Assembly (NCBI GenBank): GCA_021815245.1
Contig: JAKAHF010000049.1
Location: 1-9,054 of the forward strand
Source of the DNA: Actinomycetes bacterium
Lineage (GTDB): Bacteria; Actinomycetota; Thermoleophilia; RBG-16-64-13
Reading direction: 5' to 3'
DNA: 9,054 bases
Below the pieces are notes generated by a model. The model was not told where the DNA came from, did not search any database, and saw nothing but the letters and a program-made list of their open reading frames with translations. Shown here piece after piece: positions 8,542 to 9,054 of the stretch (the stretch's first letter is position 1; each line of letters begins with the position of its first letter). The position numbers and the translations under genes are program-made.

Positions 8542-9054
8542 AGCACACCCTTGGTCGACGGCACGCCGGCCGACCGCGGGTCGAACGCCACAGCCTGCCG
8601 AAGCGCCTTGGCGAAGCCCTTGAAGATAGCTTCGATGGTGTGGTGCGTGTCGCCACCAGAGAGCACGCGCACGTGCATGGTCATGCGGGCGTGATTGGTC
8701 ACCGCCCTGAAGAACTCAGCCACCAGGCTGGTCTCGAAGCCGGCGATGGTCTCCCCCACGGGGCCGCCTTCGTAGGCGAAATAGGGGCGTCCGCTCAGAT
8801 CGAGAGCCACGAGAACCAGGGCTTCATCCATGGGGAGCAGCATATTCCCATAGCGGTTGATGCCCCTCTTGTCGCCCGCGGCTTCGGCGATGCCTTGACC
8901 CAGGCAGATGCCAACGTCTTCGACGGTATGGTGGGCACCGGTATGCAGGTCACCCGCGGCTTCGATCTCGAGATCGAAGAGCCCATGACCGGCGACCAGT
9001 TCGAGCATGTGGTCGAAGAAGCCCAAACCCGTGCTGACAGCGGCTTTGCCGGAG
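8538..9054 (-). CDS. hisB: Imidazoleglycerol-phosphate dehydratase HisB (5' end outside window)
   Basis: The 171 visible residues are most of IGP dehydratase, which removes water from imidazole glycerol phosphate to give imidazole acetol phosphate. Both metal-binding repeats are visible: HHTVED (41-46) and HHTIE (137-141), which bind manganese in the family. GLGFFDHMLELVAGHG (9-24), DKRGINRYG and the PSTKG tail are also characteristic. The frame stays open to the window edge (from 9053), so the true start lies outside. A TTG at 9026 falls inside the conserved GLGFFDHM block and is not the start. No phosphatase domain is fused in the visible part, unlike E. coli HisB, and the C-terminus is that of the stand-alone enzyme. 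It is the first visible his gene and overlaps hisH by 4 nt. Confidence 0.95.
   Translation of the reverse strand, partial: SGKAAVSTGLGFFDHMLELVAGHGLFDLEIEAAGDLHTGAHHTVEDVGICLGQGIAEAAGDKRGINRYGNMLLPMDEALVLVALDLSGRPYFAYEGGPVGETIAGFETSLVAEFFRAVTNHARMTMHVRVLSGGDTHHTIEAIFKGFAKALRQAVAFDPRSAGVPSTKGVL

Overview
The window is GC-rich, gene-dense bacterial chromosome with no sign of phage, insertion sequence, CRISPR array, tRNA or rRNA. The gene set suggests an anaerobic or microaerophilic bacterium: an A-type flavodiiron protein, an Isf-type iron-sulfur flavoprotein and an NADP-type glutamate dehydrogenase. High GC, frequent GTG starts, a CwlO-like secreted M23 peptidase and the order hisB-hisH-hisA-hisF fit an anaerobic actinobacterium, perhaps Coriobacteriia-like. 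That placement is an inference, not a demonstration.

Region 1 (1-3536, minus strand) is a compact run of six genes in one direction. In order of transcription they are a SAM-dependent O-methyltransferase-like protein with a winged helix, a ten-cysteine DUF2769-like protein, an FprA-type flavodiiron protein, an Isf-like flavoprotein, a small zinc-ribbon-like protein, and a PspC-domain membrane protein cut by the window edge. Gaps are 1 to 26 bp, so a single operon is likely. The flavodiiron protein points to O2 or NO reduction. The cysteine-rich neighbours could handle electrons or metals beside it. This is the least conventional part of the window.

Region 2 (3537-3677) is a 141-bp divergent intergenic region. 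It holds candidate promoters for both directions whose -35 regions nearly overlap, and a possible hairpin in the gdhA leader. Region 3 (3678-5039, plus strand) is gdhA, encoding NADP-dependent glutamate dehydrogenase. A 72-bp gap (5040-5111) separates it from a convergent gene.

Region 4 (5112-6347, minus strand) is a secreted coiled-coil M23 peptidase. Its own extended -10 promoter lies so close to the likely GTG start that the transcript may be leaderless. Region 5 (6391-9054, minus strand) is part of a histidine operon: hisB (5' end outside the window), hisH, hisA and hisF. Two junctions are GTGA overlaps and the third has a 1-nt gap. HisH and HisF form imidazole glycerol phosphate synthase, HisA supplies its substrate, and HisB uses its product. 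GdhA supplies glutamate, a nitrogen donor for this and other pathways.

No stretch longer than about 150 bp is without a gene. I found no clearly undescribed system. The best candidate for follow-up is the six-gene redox cluster with its two small cysteine-rich proteins.
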